From assembly GCF_001642795.1 (NCBI RefSeq), contig NZ_LKEH01000045.1, positions 15,802 to 79,801 on the forward strand: a stretch of DNA of 64,000 nt. The letters run 5' to 3'. The notes below the pieces were generated by a model. It was given only the letters and a program-made list of their open reading frames with translations, searched no databases and was not told where the DNA came from. This document shows positions 1 through 9,262 of this stretch, piece by piece. The stretch is from Pseudomonas viridiflava (lineage in GTDB: Bacteria > Pseudomonadota > Gammaproteobacteria > Pseudomonadales > Pseudomonadaceae). The position numbers and the translations under genes are program-made. Numbering within the stretch: position 1 is the first letter of the stretch; each line of letters opens with the position of its first letter.

Positions 1-322
1 GGCGGGTAACGAATCATGCGGTGACACGGGCGAGGGGAACATCCTGGGGTCGGGCTCTGACTGAACAATGGCTGGAAATAGTAACGCAGCGCAGGTGGAA
101 AGTTCCTGTTACACAAATCCGCATTGCTGTCAGCATGTTTCAGGGAGCTGTATGCACGGGGTATTAGTTCAGAAAAATCCGACGTCTTTACGAAAACTAT
201 CGTTCGTACACTCCAGTGGTTTCGCACATTGCCGATAGAACTTTCTACAAGGAGATTCAGATCGACGCATGCACGCGTCTGTAATGGAGCCTCCCCCAGC
301 TTTCTCGACCAAGGATCTTGTC
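1..322. other. Upstream region of first chemoreceptor, no gene seen
   Basis: No convincing coding frame is visible here. The right half is the leader of the chemoreceptor that starts at 323. A GCCGATAG string at 231-238 resembles the -10 half of a FliA (sigma-28) promoter, which often drives chemotaxis genes, but I see no good -35 half at the right distance, so this is only a suggestion. Confidence 0.4.
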
Positions 323-1963
323 ATGAACTGGTTCTACAACGCCAAACTGTCCACCAAGCTGTTCATCTCGTTTGCACTCTGTGCGCTCATCACGCTCGTG
401 GTAGGCATCATCGGCAGTCAGGGCATCGGCGACCTTTCGAACAGCCTCAAACTCACGTTTTCCAATAACCTGGTGTCGGTTGGCAAGACCAGTGAAACCA
501 AGGCCAATGCCATCGCGCAGAACCGTGACCTCTATCGCCTGCTGTCGACAGTGGCCGCCAACGCGCCTCAAAGCGTCAAGGATCAGGTCGTCACGAACTT
601 GCGTGAAAACCGTGCTCAGGCGGAAAAAGCGTATGCAGCCTATCGAACCACGCCACTGGAAGATGATGAGCGCGCCGCTGGTGATCTGATGGACAAGGAC
701 TGGCCTGCCTATCAGGCGGCGATTGATCGAGCCGTCAGCGTGGCACTGGCTGGCGATGTTGGTGCGGCAAGAACGCTGGTGGACGGAGAGGTTCGCGACA
801 TCTACCTCAAGATCATGAACGAACTGAACATCATGGTGGACTCCAATTCCCGGCAAACGGGCGAGGGCGCAGTCGCTGCCGGCAAGACCGAGTCTGCTGC
901 CAAGCTCAATCTGTACATCGGCATTGGCATGGCGTTCCTGGCCGCCTTCCTGCTCGGCCTGTTCATCAGCCGCGTGATCAGCCGGCCGATTGCGTCCGCT
1001 CTGGTCAATGCCCAGCGTATTGCCGGTGGCGACCTGACCCAGCCGATTGTCAGTCTGCATCGTGATGAAGCCGGACTGATGCTGTCCGCGCTCGGCGACA
1101 TGCAAAACAGCCTCAAGAACACCATCGGGCAAATTTCCAGTGCTGCCGATCAGCTTGCCTCGGCCGCCGAGGAACTGAACGCAGTCACAGAAGAAAGCAG
1201 CCGAGGCCTGACACGTCAGAATGACGAGATTCAACTGGCGGCTACCGCTGTCACGGAAATGACCGCAGCGGTCGAGGAAGTGGCGCGCAATGCCATCTCC
1301 ACCTCCGATGCGTCGAAGTTGACCAGCACCGAGGCGGCGACCGGTCGCGATCAGGCACGCGAAGCGGTGAACGCGATCAACACGGTGAGCACCGAGATCA
1401 GCAGTTCAACTGCAATGGTCGAAGAGCTGGCTGGGCGTGTGCGCGAAATCGGTCAGGTGCTGGACGTGATTCGCGGCATCGCCGAGCAGACCAACCTGCT
1501 GGCCCTCAACGCGGCCATCGAAGCCGCCCGTGCCGGCGAACAGGGTCGTGGTTTTGCCGTGGTGGCTGATGAAGTGCGTGCCCTTGCGGCCCGTACTCAG
1601 GCATCCACCGGCGAGATCGAAGCGATGATTGGCAGCGTACAGAGCAGCGCCGATCAGGCCGTTCGTGCGATGGGCAACAGTCGTACGCTGGCCAGCAACA
1701 CTCAGTCACTGGCCCAGGCCACAGGCCAATCGCTGGAGCGCATCGCTCAGAGCATCGCTGAAATCAACGACCGCAACATGTTGATCGCTACCGCGTCGGA
1801 AGAACAATCCCACGTTGCGCGCGAAGTGGATCGCAACCTTATCAACATTCAGGACCTGTCCACCCAGACCGCTGCGGGCGCCAACCAGACCAGTGCATCG
1901 AGCCAGGAACTGTCGCGACTGGCGATTTCGTTCAACAACCTGGTGGGCAAGTTCAAGGTCTGA
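323..1963 (+). CDS. Methyl-accepting chemotaxis protein
   Basis: A 546-residue transmembrane chemoreceptor that passes periplasmic ligand information to CheA/CheW. TM1 lies at about residues 13-31, followed by a helical periplasmic domain of about 160 residues (four-helix-bundle type). TM2 is at about 195-216, then a HAMP domain and a cytoplasmic signalling coiled coil. The hairpin tip is unmistakable: [19 protein letters not shown] near residues 387-405, followed by [12 protein letters not shown]. The start at 323 is preferred over an in-frame ATG at 269 because AAGGA sits 7 nt upstream and the product then begins directly with the cytoplasmic lead-in to TM1. The ligand is not deducible. A GC-rich hairpin follows the stop. 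Confidence 0.95.
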   Translation: MNWFYNAKLSTKLFISFALCALITLVVGIIGSQGIGDLSNSLKLTFSNNLVSVGKTSETKANAIAQNRDLYRLLSTVAANAPQSVKDQVVTNLRENRAQAEKAYAAYRTTPLEDDERAAGDLMDKDWPAYQAAIDRAVSVALAGDVGAARTLVDGEVRDIYLKIMNELNIMVDSNSRQTGEGAVAAGKTESAAKLNLYIGIGMAFLAAFLLGLFISRVISRPIASALVNAQRIAGGDLTQPIVSLHRDEAGLMLSALGDMQNSLKNTIGQISSAADQLASAAEELNAVTEESSRGLTRQNDEIQLAATAVTEMTAAVEEVARNAISTSDASKLTSTEAATGRDQAREAVNAINTVSTEISSSTAMVEELAGRVREIGQVLDVIRGIAEQTNLLALNAAIEAARAGEQGRGFAVVADEVRALAARTQASTGEIEAMIGSVQSSADQAVRAMGNSRTLASNTQSLAQATGQSLERIAQSIAEINDRNMLIATASEEQSHVAREVDRNLINIQDLSTQTAAGANQTSASSQELSRLAISFNNLVGKFKV

Positions 1964-1975
1964 TCCTCGAACGCG

Positions 1976-2001
1976 GGGGCAGCGTTTCACGACGCTGCCC
2001 C
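1976..2001. terminator. Hairpin between converging genes
   Basis: GGGGCAGCGT and ACGCTGCCCC pair around a 6-nt loop immediately after the chemoreceptor stop and before the converging acetyltransferase stop. There is no clear T-tract on either side, so it may be a bidirectional but weak terminator. Confidence 0.5.
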
Positions 2002-2006
2002 GTCCT

Positions 2007-2441
2007 TCAAACGGCTTGAACGTCCAGGCGCTTCTGAAAGAAGAAGCGCTTGTGGCCGGGCGGGTAGTCTTCTATCTGCCCGAACTCGCTGAAGCCGTGA
2101 CTGCGATAAAAGTCCGGTGCCTGGAAGTCGAAGGTGTCCAGCCACATCCCGACGCAGCCTTTCTCCATGGCCAGCTCTTCGGCCATCTGCATCAGGCGCG
2201 AGCCTGTTCCCTGACCTCGGGTCTGTTCGGGAACGACCAGCAGTTCAATGAATAGCCAGCGATAAAAGAGGCGGGCATGCAAACCGCCGATGATGTCGCC
2301 TTTTTCATCTCGCACGAGTAACGCGATCTTTTCCGATTGCCCGTCACCGGCCTGTTCAGCGTTGTAGCGCCTCAAAGGCTCGAGAATGGCCAGGCGATCT
2401 TCTTCCGTAGGATCGTTTTTGACTTCGATATGCACGCCCAT
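2007..2441 (-). CDS. GNAT family N-acetyltransferase
   Basis: About 144 residues with the Gcn5-related fold. The acetyl-CoA pyrophosphate-binding motif A appears as VVPEQTRGQGTGSRLM (the Q/R-x-x-G-x-G/A element), followed by a helix and the C-terminal segment FYRSHGFSEFG typical of the family. The start is placed at the ATG at 2441, giving MGVHIEVKND, because the nine preceding in-frame residues look non-native. The acceptor substrate cannot be told from sequence. It is a single gene between converging and codirectional neighbours. Confidence 0.85.
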   Translation of the reverse strand: MGVHIEVKNDPTEEDRLAILEPLRRYNAEQAGDGQSEKIALLVRDEKGDIIGGLHARLFYRWLFIELLVVPEQTRGQGTGSRLMQMAEELAMEKGCVGMWLDTFDFQAPDFYRSHGFSEFGQIEDYPPGHKRFFFQKRLDVQAV

Positions 2442-2535
2442 GCGCTGACTCCCGTCCGTTGATCTCAAACCGGCAGAGTAGAGCGGCGGTCAGCCGGGGT
2501 AAAGCACAGAAGGCGCGTACGCCTGCGCTTGAGGG

Positions 2536-3732
2536 TCAGGCTGAGCGGATACAGTTACGACCGGCATGTTTGGCTGCGTACAGCGCAACGTCGGCGGCAT
2601 TGATCAGTTGGTCGGCCGTGGCCAGAGGCGCTACGGCCGCGGCGACACCGAGGCTGATGGTGACCAGTGCGCCTTCGCCCTGAGCCGGGTGCGGCAACTT
2701 GAGCGTCGCCAGTGCAGCTTTCATGATTTCGGCGAGTGCCTTGGCCTGGCTGACGTCGGTGTTGACCATCAGGATCAGAATCTCTTCGCCGCCATACCGA
2801 AACGCCACGGCGCCATGTTGCTGGGCATTCTGCTGGATGACCTGGCTCATCAACTTCAGACAACTGTCGCCTTGAGGGTGGCCATAGTTGTCGTTGTAGG
2901 ATTTGAAGTGATCGATATCCATCAGGATGAAGGCGACGTTTGTGGGCGTCTCTCGGGAGCGTTCCCAGATGGAGCTCACCAGCTCGTCCAGATACCGACG
3001 ATTGAACAGCCGTGTCAGCGCATCGGTACGCGCAACTTCCATCAACTGGATATGCAGCAGCCGTCCGCGCAGCGCGAACAGGTAGCTCAGCCGTGCGCCT
3101 CGCTCCAGAAAGTACGAAGACATCAGCAGCAGTGCAACGGTGGACACGAATAGCAGGGCATTGGCCTGCCAGGTCAGGAAATCCGCAAAATCAGCCAGAT
3201 AGGTCGTCACCAATTGAATGCCCAGCATGCTTAGCGTTGCCAAGGTGGCGTAGCGAAACGGCAATTGCTGAATCATGGTGCAGTAGACCATCACCAGCAG
3301 CATCCCCAACTGGTAATGGAGCTGGTGCGGACTCTCGCTGTAGGTCATGACTACCATCGGCAGCAGTGAGGACAGCACAGTGCCGACCGCTGCGGTTGTT
3401 TCCAGCGCACGACGAGACGTCATGCGCTGGATCAGCAACAGCAGGCCGATGAACATTGGAGTGATCACGCACAATCGGCCGATCGCGACGTAGAAAAACA
3501 TGTCGCGCAACATCAGCCAGTCGCTGAGCAGGTACAGGTTGTAGATCAGACCGCCGCCGATGCCGACCGCCGTGATGAACCGACGCCGTTGGTGCAGGGT
3601 GTCTGCTTCGTAGCGTCGTTCGAGTTCACGGCTGAACCGCAGCGCGCCCACTCCGCAGGCAATGGTTCGCTCAACTTCGGCAAGGGTCTGCGAGTCTTCC
3701 TGGGTCGGGCGATCAAGGGCGGGAGTGAGCAT
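2536..3732 (-). CDS. Membrane GGDEF-domain diguanylate cyclase, variant GGEEI motif
   Basis: 398 residues. About six hydrophobic segments between residues 52 and 210 form an N-terminal membrane sensor, followed by a complete GGDEF domain: DALTRLFNRRYLDE at 237-250, MDIDHFKSYND at 271-281 with the metal-binding Asp, and the active loop. The catalytic loop reads GGEEI at 314-318 instead of GG(D/E)EF. No RxxD inhibitory site is seen five residues before it. The family makes c-di-GMP from two GTP. The Phe-to-Ile change falls in the signature but leaves the Gly-Gly-Glu-Glu core, so activity is plausible but not certain. It stands alone. Confidence 0.88.
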   Translation of the reverse strand: MLTPALDRPTQEDSQTLAEVERTIACGVGALRFSRELERRYEADTLHQRRRFITAVGIGGGLIYNLYLLSDWLMLRDMFFYVAIGRLCVITPMFIGLLLLIQRMTSRRALETTAAVGTVLSSLLPMVVMTYSESPHQLHYQLGMLLVMVYCTMIQQLPFRYATLATLSMLGIQLVTTYLADFADFLTWQANALLFVSTVALLLMSSYFLERGARLSYLFALRGRLLHIQLMEVARTDALTRLFNRRYLDELVSSIWERSRETPTNVAFILMDIDHFKSYNDNYGHPQGDSCLKLMSQVIQQNAQQHGAVAFRYGGEEILILMVNTDVSQAKALAEIMKAALATLKLPHPAQGEGALVTISLGVAAAVAPLATADQLINAADVALYAAKHAGRNCIRSA

Positions 3733-3842
3733 GTGGCACCGGGTTCATCACATCGAATCCATTAGGACAGCGCTCGAGATGTCTTAGTGCCACCATTCGT
3801 GGCGTGGGGTGCAGATATATAAATAAATGCTCGTACCAGTGA

Positions 3843-3880
3843 GTCCTTGGGCTGGCGACGTTCTGACGTCAGCCCAGGCT
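3843..3880. terminator. Imperfect hairpin downstream of second chemoreceptor
   Basis: GGGCTG and CAGCCC plus an inner ACGT/ACGT pairing form an imperfect hairpin just beyond the chemoreceptor stop at 3907 (minus strand). No T-tract follows, so termination is unproven. Confidence 0.35.
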
Positions 3881-3906
3881 CATGTGTTACGTCACAGCAT
3901 AAACCA

Positions 3907-5553
3907 TCAGGCTCCGCCCACTTTGAAAATGGCAACCTTTTGTGCAAGTCGATCTGCGAGCTGTTCCAGCTCCCTGCTGGCCGACGCGACCTGCAGGGAT
4001 CCGCTGGCGGACTTGACGGTCGAGTCGTGAATACGGGTGATGTTGACCGCGACGTCTTCGGCTACGGCGCTCTGCTGGACCGCCGCGCTGGCGATCTGAG
4101 CGTTCATGCTATTGATGGCACCCACTTCCTGACTGATCCTCGTCAGGGCGCTCTGGGCATCGCGAGTCTGCGAAACCGTCTGGGTCACCCGCTCACAGCA
4201 GTCACGCATGGTGAGTGCGGCGGCTTGGGTTCCGCTCTGTAAGCGACCGATCATCTCGCGAATTTCCTGAGTCGATTCCTGAGTGCGAGTCGCCAGCGAG
4301 CGCACCTCATCGGCCACGACCGCAAAGCCTCGTCCATGCTCTCCGGCGCGGGCGGCTTCAATGGCGGCGTTCAAGGCCAGCAGGTTGGTCTGCGAAGCGA
4401 TGGAGTTGATCACCTCGATGACCGTCTCGATCTGCTCGCTGTCCTTGGAGACCTGCTCGACCGTTGTGGTGGTCTGCCCCAGCGTCACGGCCAGCTCTTC
4501 GATTGCCTGAGTGGTGCCCGCAACCAGACGATTGCCGCTCTCGACCTCGTTGTCGGCTTCACGAGTGGCGTTTGCGGCTCTGGAGGCATAGCTGGACACC
4601 TCACTCACCGACGTCGCCATTTGCTTGATCGCCGTCGCAACCTGTTCGGCCTCACGGGTCTGCAGGCTGATGTGATCGTTATTGCGTGTGGAGGTTGCCG
4701 AGAGCTGGCTGGAGGAATGATTCACCTCCTGTGCCGCCTTGCGTACCTGGGTAATGGTGTCAGCCAGTCGATCGAGCGCGGTTTTCAAGACACCCATGAC
4801 GCTGTCGGGGTAATCAGTGACAATGGTCTGCTGCAGGTCGCCCGCAGCCAGCCGCCGGATCGCCTCGGCGACCTCGACAGGTTCTGCGCCCAGCGTGGAT
4901 TTCACGAAACGAATAATCACGGTCGCCATAATGATGCTCAGCAGCAAGGCCGCACCGGTCGCCAGCAGCATCAGACCGGAAAACCGGCTGGCGGTGGTCT
5001 GCACCTCATTGAGCTGAGCCTTGATGGTGGCTTCTTCGTAATCGATCAACGCATTGATGCGTTTCAACCATTCGCTGTAGTCGCCGGAAGCGCGACTCAG
5101 CAACAACGCCTGAGCGCCCGCAATGTCGCCAGTCCGGCGCAAGTCGACCACCGCTTTGCTGGACGCGAGGGTCTTCACTTCGATTTCCTTGATGGCGCGC
5201 AGCAGCTCCTTCTCTTCACGCGTCACCCCGGCATGACCGATCAACTGGTCCATGGGCTGCGCAGAGTCGGTATAGGCCTGCTCCAGACTCGCCACCTCGG
5301 CCAGATGAAACCCCAGATCCCGGTCGTTATTTACCAGCACCGCATCGCGCACGGCAATCGCCCGGTTATGGACACTGCCCCGGAAATTGATGGCGTAACG
5401 CTGAACCTTTGCCGCGTTGTCACTGACATCCTGCAGCGTGGAATCGATGACGCCCACACGCTGCATGCCGACGGCTGTGATCAGGACGAGCAGCGACACG
5501 ATAGCGGCAAAGCCGAGACCGATACGGGTAGCAAGGCGGACGGGTGTTTTCAT
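3907..5553 (-). CDS. Methyl-accepting chemotaxis protein
   Basis: A 548-residue chemoreceptor. TM1 is at about residues 10-30 ([18 protein letters not shown]), followed by a helical periplasmic domain to about 185. TM2 ([20 protein letters not shown]) leads into HAMP, and the signalling hairpin contains [20 protein letters not shown] and [13 protein letters not shown]. The start at 5553 ([12 protein letters not shown]) gives the normal short cytoplasmic lead; an in-frame start 18 codons upstream adds a His-rich tail that looks non-native. The ligand is unknown. This is the last chromosomal gene before the integrated element. Confidence 0.94.
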   Translation of the reverse strand: MKTPVRLATRIGLGFAAIVSLLVLITAVGMQRVGVIDSTLQDVSDNAAKVQRYAINFRGSVHNRAIAVRDAVLVNNDRDLGFHLAEVASLEQAYTDSAQPMDQLIGHAGVTREEKELLRAIKEIEVKTLASSKAVVDLRRTGDIAGAQALLLSRASGDYSEWLKRINALIDYEEATIKAQLNEVQTTASRFSGLMLLATGAALLLSIIMATVIIRFVKSTLGAEPVEVAEAIRRLAAGDLQQTIVTDYPDSVMGVLKTALDRLADTITQVRKAAQEVNHSSSQLSATSTRNNDHISLQTREAEQVATAIKQMATSVSEVSSYASRAANATREADNEVESGNRLVAGTTQAIEELAVTLGQTTTTVEQVSKDSEQIETVIEVINSIASQTNLLALNAAIEAARAGEHGRGFAVVADEVRSLATRTQESTQEIREMIGRLQSGTQAAALTMRDCCERVTQTVSQTRDAQSALTRISQEVGAINSMNAQIASAAVQQSAVAEDVAVNITRIHDSTVKSASGSLQVASASRELEQLADRLAQKVAIFKVGGA

Positions 5554-5802
5554 GATCAGGGCTCGGATTTTCGGGAGGTTCAAGTGGTGATGGCGATGGG
5601 GCATCACTTGAGAGTTGCGACCATACGTGAGGGGAGGGGGTGGGACTATTAAGAATATGTAACCTGATCGTTAGCTTTTAGCTATTGAACGTTTTCTGTC
5701 GATAGTCGAGCGAGCGATGTTTATCAGAATTCAGATCGTGATCGGGCAGGCATAAGGAGAGAATAAGCGGGGGACGAGCAGCGGGCTTCAAGGACACCCA
5801 GA

Positions 5803-5837
5803 AACAAGAAAGCCCGCACGAGGCGGGCTTCTTGTTG
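5803..5837. terminator. Strong intrinsic terminator, twin of the one beside tRNA-Met
   Basis: Long arms ending in AAGAAAGCCCGC and GCGGGCTTCTT around a short loop. A near-copy occurs at 24157-24184, directly downstream of tRNA-Met. Together with the tRNA-like fragment that follows, this suggests it is the original terminator of that tRNA, displaced 18 kb by the insertion. Confidence 0.8.
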
Positions 5838-5839
5838 AA

Positions 5840-5877
5840 CTTGGTGGTACACAGTCATTTGAACTCGAATATTATGT
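5840..5877 (-). repeat. Decayed tRNA-Met 3' fragment, left attachment-site remnant
   Basis: The stretch ACTTGGTGG-TACACAG...TTTGAACTCG...ATTATG aligns with ACTTGGTGGCTACACAG...CTTGAACCCC...ATTATG of the tRNA-Met gene at 24225-24270, with small gaps and substitutions. It is in the same orientation and covers the acceptor and T-arm end, the part duplicated when integrases use a tRNA 3' end. The mismatches mean it is degenerate: an old or secondarily altered attL, not a functional tRNA. Confidence 0.65.
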
Positions 5878-5916
5878 TGTTGTTTTTAATGCATATTTTT
5901 CTATGCTTTGAGATTT

Positions 5917-5938
5917 GGCATACACACTGGCATACACG
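5917..5938. repeat. Integrase arm-type direct repeat, left end
   Basis: GGCATACAC occurs twice in tandem, 12 bp start to start. The same doublet lies at 24093-24115 beside the integrase gene. Paired short repeats on both sides of the core are what arm-type integrase sites look like in P4-type elements; the assignment is inference. Confidence 0.6.
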
Positions 5939-6184
5939 AAGCTGGTCCCTGAGCGGGCCAACGTAAGGCAGCGAGCGTCACAAAGACATGACTTTTTCCC
6001 AGGTCCTCTGTTTACCGATGGCTTGGAGTCATCCGCAATCATCGTTAAGACCATGTGGTCGCGTAAGGCGTAGTTCTGCCACAGCACGGCGAAGCCCGTC
6101 GACCCGTCACGCAGTCGTACGTTCCTATGAAAAATCAGGCGCCGCTGGTCCTGTCTCCTGAATCCATTTCTGCCATCGTCCACG
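5939..6184. other. Region without a convincing intact gene
   Basis: A 117-codon frame is open on the minus strand (5872-6225), but it runs through the arm-type repeats and overlaps the end of the DUF262 gene. Its middle (GFAVLWQNYALRDHM) could be a remnant of a real protein. I do not recognise it and see no ribosome-binding site. Confidence 0.3.
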
Positions 6185-7894
6185 CTATTGAACATCGGGC
6201 CATTCCTCGACAGCCCAACTTGCAAACGCTTTGGCCCTTTTTAAGATCTGCGATTTATCCCAGGACTTCACGGCTGCTGCAGTCTGAGTGATTTTCCAGT
6301 TAGATCCTTTAATAAAACTCTTTTTGCTGATCCAATCCTGATCTTTCACGCGGCCATTTTGCCCTTTCGTGAGCGGTACGAGGTTGCCAATGGTATGCAG
6401 AAGAGCCTTGTGTTCCTCCTTCGTAAATGTGAGTGCCCATTCTTTAGTGAGGTTTTGTGGAAGAACGTGCTCGACAGTGAAATCATCAGTCGCGTTGTCA
6501 TAGCCGTTTTCGAGGTTGAAATGAATTTCTCTTTGAGTAAGCAAGTATTTAGTTATTTTTCTTGAGTACATATCTCCAGTGCTAAGCGTTTCTGTGATGG
6601 TTTGGTTGTTAGGGCACCGGATGGTGCCTGTAACAATCTTCTCCTTCAGTTTGACAGGGTCAGCCCCTGCTTTGACCCATAAGCCTTTAAAGACGGCGTG
6701 TAGCCCAGTTGGTTCCAAGCCGACAATAGCTCGACGCACAAGGAAGGACTCTACTATTTGTAGGCACTTTAACGTATCAGCTTTACCGGCAAGTCCGTTT
6801 CTAAATGCATTCAAGAGCTCGATTATGTAGGGCCAAGTGACCGTCGTCTTCGGCATCAGACTGAATCTGCGCACTCGCTCCCCGACATCAATATGTATAT
6901 TTTTTAACGGATTATATTTGACTAATGCGCAATATAGATCTGCATATATATCCATATCGGAAACGATTATATTTGGTTTGGTTCCAATCCATGCCTTTTG
7001 TAATTCTGGAAATGCACGAGATTTAGACACGTGTCCTTTGAATTTTATAAATGAGTAGATGGTTATGAACTGGTCGAAAGAGTTGGTCGGAAATGCTTTC
7101 TCGAATGGCTTCCATGTTGTCTCGTAAAATCTGTCGAGCGCATCTTTGCAATTATCAGGCACCCTGGATATCACTTCGTTTCGCACTAGGTCAGAAAGAG
7201 AGAGCTTTACGCCCTCGTAGTTTAGCTTTGAGAAAACAGTATTGGCGTCGTCAGTAGCCTCTAGCGTGACCTGGATAAAAACTATCTTGTTCAGCAAGCT
7301 CTCTTGAAATGGTTCAATTTTTTTTGTTAACAGTCTTCCCTTGTCGCTGAAAAAGACTTCGGCAAAATGGTTCTTTATATTTTCCCACTGCTGGCTTATT
7401 CCATTGCGGCTTGAGTGCTCATCAATGCTTTCTCCTTTAAGGCTCCATTCAATGCAGGGTATATCTTCCTGAAGTATGTCGAACAGCTGTCTACGGTCTT
7501 GCACTGTTGGAAGTAGTTTAGGCATTCCTGCATACTTCCCTGCAGAAAATGAAAGATATGTCTGGGCAAGGGTTAGGGCTTCTTCATCTTTTCCACCTTG
7601 CAAATAAGACCATGCCAAACCGCAAATCAGCATGTAGATAGTCGTCAGGCGCTGCTGTCCGTCAATCATTAGGTATTCGTTAGGGGACTGATTACCACCC
7701 TTCTTGCCAAAGTCTTGTACCACAGTTGCACCGATAAACTGTTCGAGATTGCCATCCCCGGCTGTCTCTATGTCTTCTAGTAATGCCTGCAGTGGTTCAT
7801 TTCCCCAAACGTAATATCTTTGATACACCGGCGCTGAGTATCGTACTGATCCATCAAATGTATCGTGAACATTAATCTTTTCTGGTGTTTTCAT
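6185..7894 (-). CDS. DUF262-DUF1524 protein, GmrSD-type nuclease
   Basis: 569 residues. The N-terminal DUF262 (GmrS-like) shows YQRYYVWG at 24-31 and the nucleotide-binding IDGQQRLTT at 77-85. The C-terminal DUF1524 (GmrD-like, HNH fold) shows VEHVLPQNL with His476 and IGNLVPLTKGQN with Asn503. Known single-chain GmrSD enzymes are type IV restriction enzymes that cleave modified phage DNA; other members act with phosphorothioate systems or alone. The catalytic residues look intact. The gene is AT-richer than the chromosome and stands alone at the far edge of the element, consistent with acquired anti-phage cargo. Target specificity is not deducible. Confidence 0.88.
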   Translation of the reverse strand: MKTPEKINVHDTFDGSVRYSAPVYQRYYVWGNEPLQALLEDIETAGDGNLEQFIGATVVQDFGKKGGNQSPNEYLMIDGQQRLTTIYMLICGLAWSYLQGGKDEEALTLAQTYLSFSAGKYAGMPKLLPTVQDRRQLFDILQEDIPCIEWSLKGESIDEHSSRNGISQQWENIKNHFAEVFFSDKGRLLTKKIEPFQESLLNKIVFIQVTLEATDDANTVFSKLNYEGVKLSLSDLVRNEVISRVPDNCKDALDRFYETTWKPFEKAFPTNSFDQFITIYSFIKFKGHVSKSRAFPELQKAWIGTKPNIIVSDMDIYADLYCALVKYNPLKNIHIDVGERVRRFSLMPKTTVTWPYIIELLNAFRNGLAGKADTLKCLQIVESFLVRRAIVGLEPTGLHAVFKGLWVKAGADPVKLKEKIVTGTIRCPNNQTITETLSTGDMYSRKITKYLLTQREIHFNLENGYDNATDDFTVEHVLPQNLTKEWALTFTKEEHKALLHTIGNLVPLTKGQNGRVKDQDWISKKSFIKGSNWKITQTAAAVKSWDKSQILKRAKAFASWAVEEWPDVQ

Positions 7895-7911
7895 TTTATT
7901 TTACTCTAGGA

Positions 7912-7928
7912 CTTTAGCGCAGCTAAAG
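7912..7928. promoter_or_regulatory. Inverted repeat upstream of DUF262 gene
   Basis: CTTTAGC-GCA-GCTAAAG is a perfect 7-bp inverted repeat 18 bp ahead of the start codon at 7894. It could be an operator or the base of a small hairpin; no regulator gene lies next to it. Confidence 0.4.
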
Positions 7929-8504
7929 CACTTAGGCTCATTAGGAAGACTACATTAGGGGAGTGCACAGCGCAGCGGCAATCCGGGGAGGTTGGGCTTT
8001 TCCTAGCCATTGCAACAGTCCTTTATGCACGAGGGGGATCGAGAGTACCGCGGCTAGCAAATGAAAGCCAACCGCATTGGTATCCGCTTAAAGCTTCTGG
8101 ATCATGAGCCCGAACGCCATCAGACTTTCAGTGGCAGCTGTGTATCTGCAATTAGGCGAGTATCGGACGGGAACGCCCTTAGGATAGTTCGTGGGTGTTC
8201 CGAGAGCCCGTCGCGGAAGCTTTCTAAATGGATCGCCGCATTGGCACAGATGTCATCGTGGCAAAAATCGTTACCGTTTCTGCAATGGTGGTCTGAAACA
8301 GTCAGTATTTTGAGGTAGTACACTCATGAGTCGACGGTTAACCTGGTTCACCGGTTCACTAAGCCTCACGCTTTCCGGCTAACAAAGACACGCGGGTTTC
8401 CTACCCCGTATGCAGCGGAAGTCCTCAGGGTCCCCCGGCTTATGCCGGATTCCATTCGCTGATGGGGCTCACTTCATAGGGGGGCGGGGGCAAGGCCACT
8501 CAAA
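7929..8504. other. Non-coding or decayed region of the element
   Basis: No convincing gene. Short frames exist on both strands (plus 8061-8318; minus 8120-8323 with a GTG start), but neither has a good ribosome-binding site or a product I recognise. The minus frame has somewhat protein-like composition and might be a remnant. Confidence 0.35.
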
Positions 8505-8632
8505 TGCGGTGTAACTGGTGTTTCAGGTGTGGCGGAAAAGCTTAACTACATGAAAAATAAGAATAAAATAGCCGTAACACTTCGCCGTGAGTTTCTATGT
8601 ATGTGATGTAACAATACGGAACTGTGTAACGC
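8505..8632. repeat. Iteron-like cluster of GTGTAAC boxes (second copy)
   Basis: GTGTAAC-type boxes occur at 8509-8515, 8574-8579, 8607-8612 and 8624-8630, with an AT-rich stretch between (8549-8572). The segment GGTGTAACTgGTGTTTCAGG at 8508-8527 nearly repeats, in reverse orientation, the sequence at 22771-22791 near the integrase. Two separated iteron sets recall the ori and crr of satellite phage P4, both bound by its primase-helicase. That parallel is inference. Confidence 0.45.
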
Positions 8633-9015
8633 TGTCGCTGCCTCTGTGCCCTACGGGCAATGGGCCGCTATCGATCAGAAGCAGGCGTCAAAGAGGCAGT
8701 CTGCGCAGATCCCGTGGCGTAGCCAGCTTCAGTAAATCTCGACTTGGAACGTGCGGATCACGGCTGTCTTGGCAAACCGCCCGACCGGCGTGAGGCTTGC
8801 CTTGGTACGCAATGCCTCACGGCGCGAGCGTACCGGGAGCCAGCGACTACCAACGCCTGCGATGCGGATGGCCAACGTCCACGCCTCGCTATGACGGCTG
8901 ACCAGCGCGTCGCTTACAGAGCCGCCCTAGGGCGTGACGCGCAGAGCTTTTTCAGAATACCACGCGGCATGATCAAGCCAGCGCCCGCAAGCGGGTGGTG
9001 AACTCACTCACCTGG
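8633..9015. other. No gene recognised
   Basis: GC-rich sequence with short frames only. I see no start with a good ribosome-binding site and no recognisable protein on either strand. Confidence 0.35.
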
Positions 9016-9262
9016 TCAGACGACAGACACCAGCTCACCGAAGGTTTCCAGGTGCTGAATCATGGCTTCGTGACTGCCGGGCTGACGAACCAGGATGCGG
9101 CGGCAGGTGGTCTCAATGATCAGCCGGGCCATGTGCGGATTCTCGACGGCCGAGGCGTCAAAGGCCAGCGCGATCAAGGACGCCAGTTCGGGCAGTTCGG
9201 GGGGCCGTGTCCTGCAGTGCCCTCAAGGCGTTCACTTGCCGGGCAGTGATGGGTAACGACAC
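9016..9262 (-). pseudogene. Small protein gene broken by a frameshift in a C6 run
   Basis: A GTG start at 9262 has a perfect AGGAGG (9268-9273) 5 nt upstream and reads VSLPITARQVNALRALQDTA. At the run of six C on the coding strand (about 9198-9203) the frame breaks, and the next frame continues with ELPELASLIALAFDAS, then HMARLIIETTCRRIL, to a TGA at 9016. The distance from start to stop is 247 nt, one more than a multiple of three, so removing one C would restore an 81-residue helical protein. The strong start and coherent sequence on both sides suggest a recent mutation, phase variation at the homopolymer, or a sequencing error. Function unknown. Confidence 0.6.

Noticed and set aside
4336-5652. 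A 438-codon plus-strand frame
   Set aside because: Antisense of the second chemoreceptor.
5840-5877. A possible second tRNA gene
   Set aside because: Only the 3' portion aligns, with mismatches that break the T-arm and acceptor; it is a remnant.
5872-6225. A 117-codon minus-strand frame at the left edge
   Set aside because: It runs through arm-type repeats and overlaps the DUF262 gene; at best a relic.
8061-8318. An 85-codon plus-strand frame in the element
   Set aside because: No ribosome-binding site, no motif, unbiased codons; kept only as part of an uncharacterised gap.
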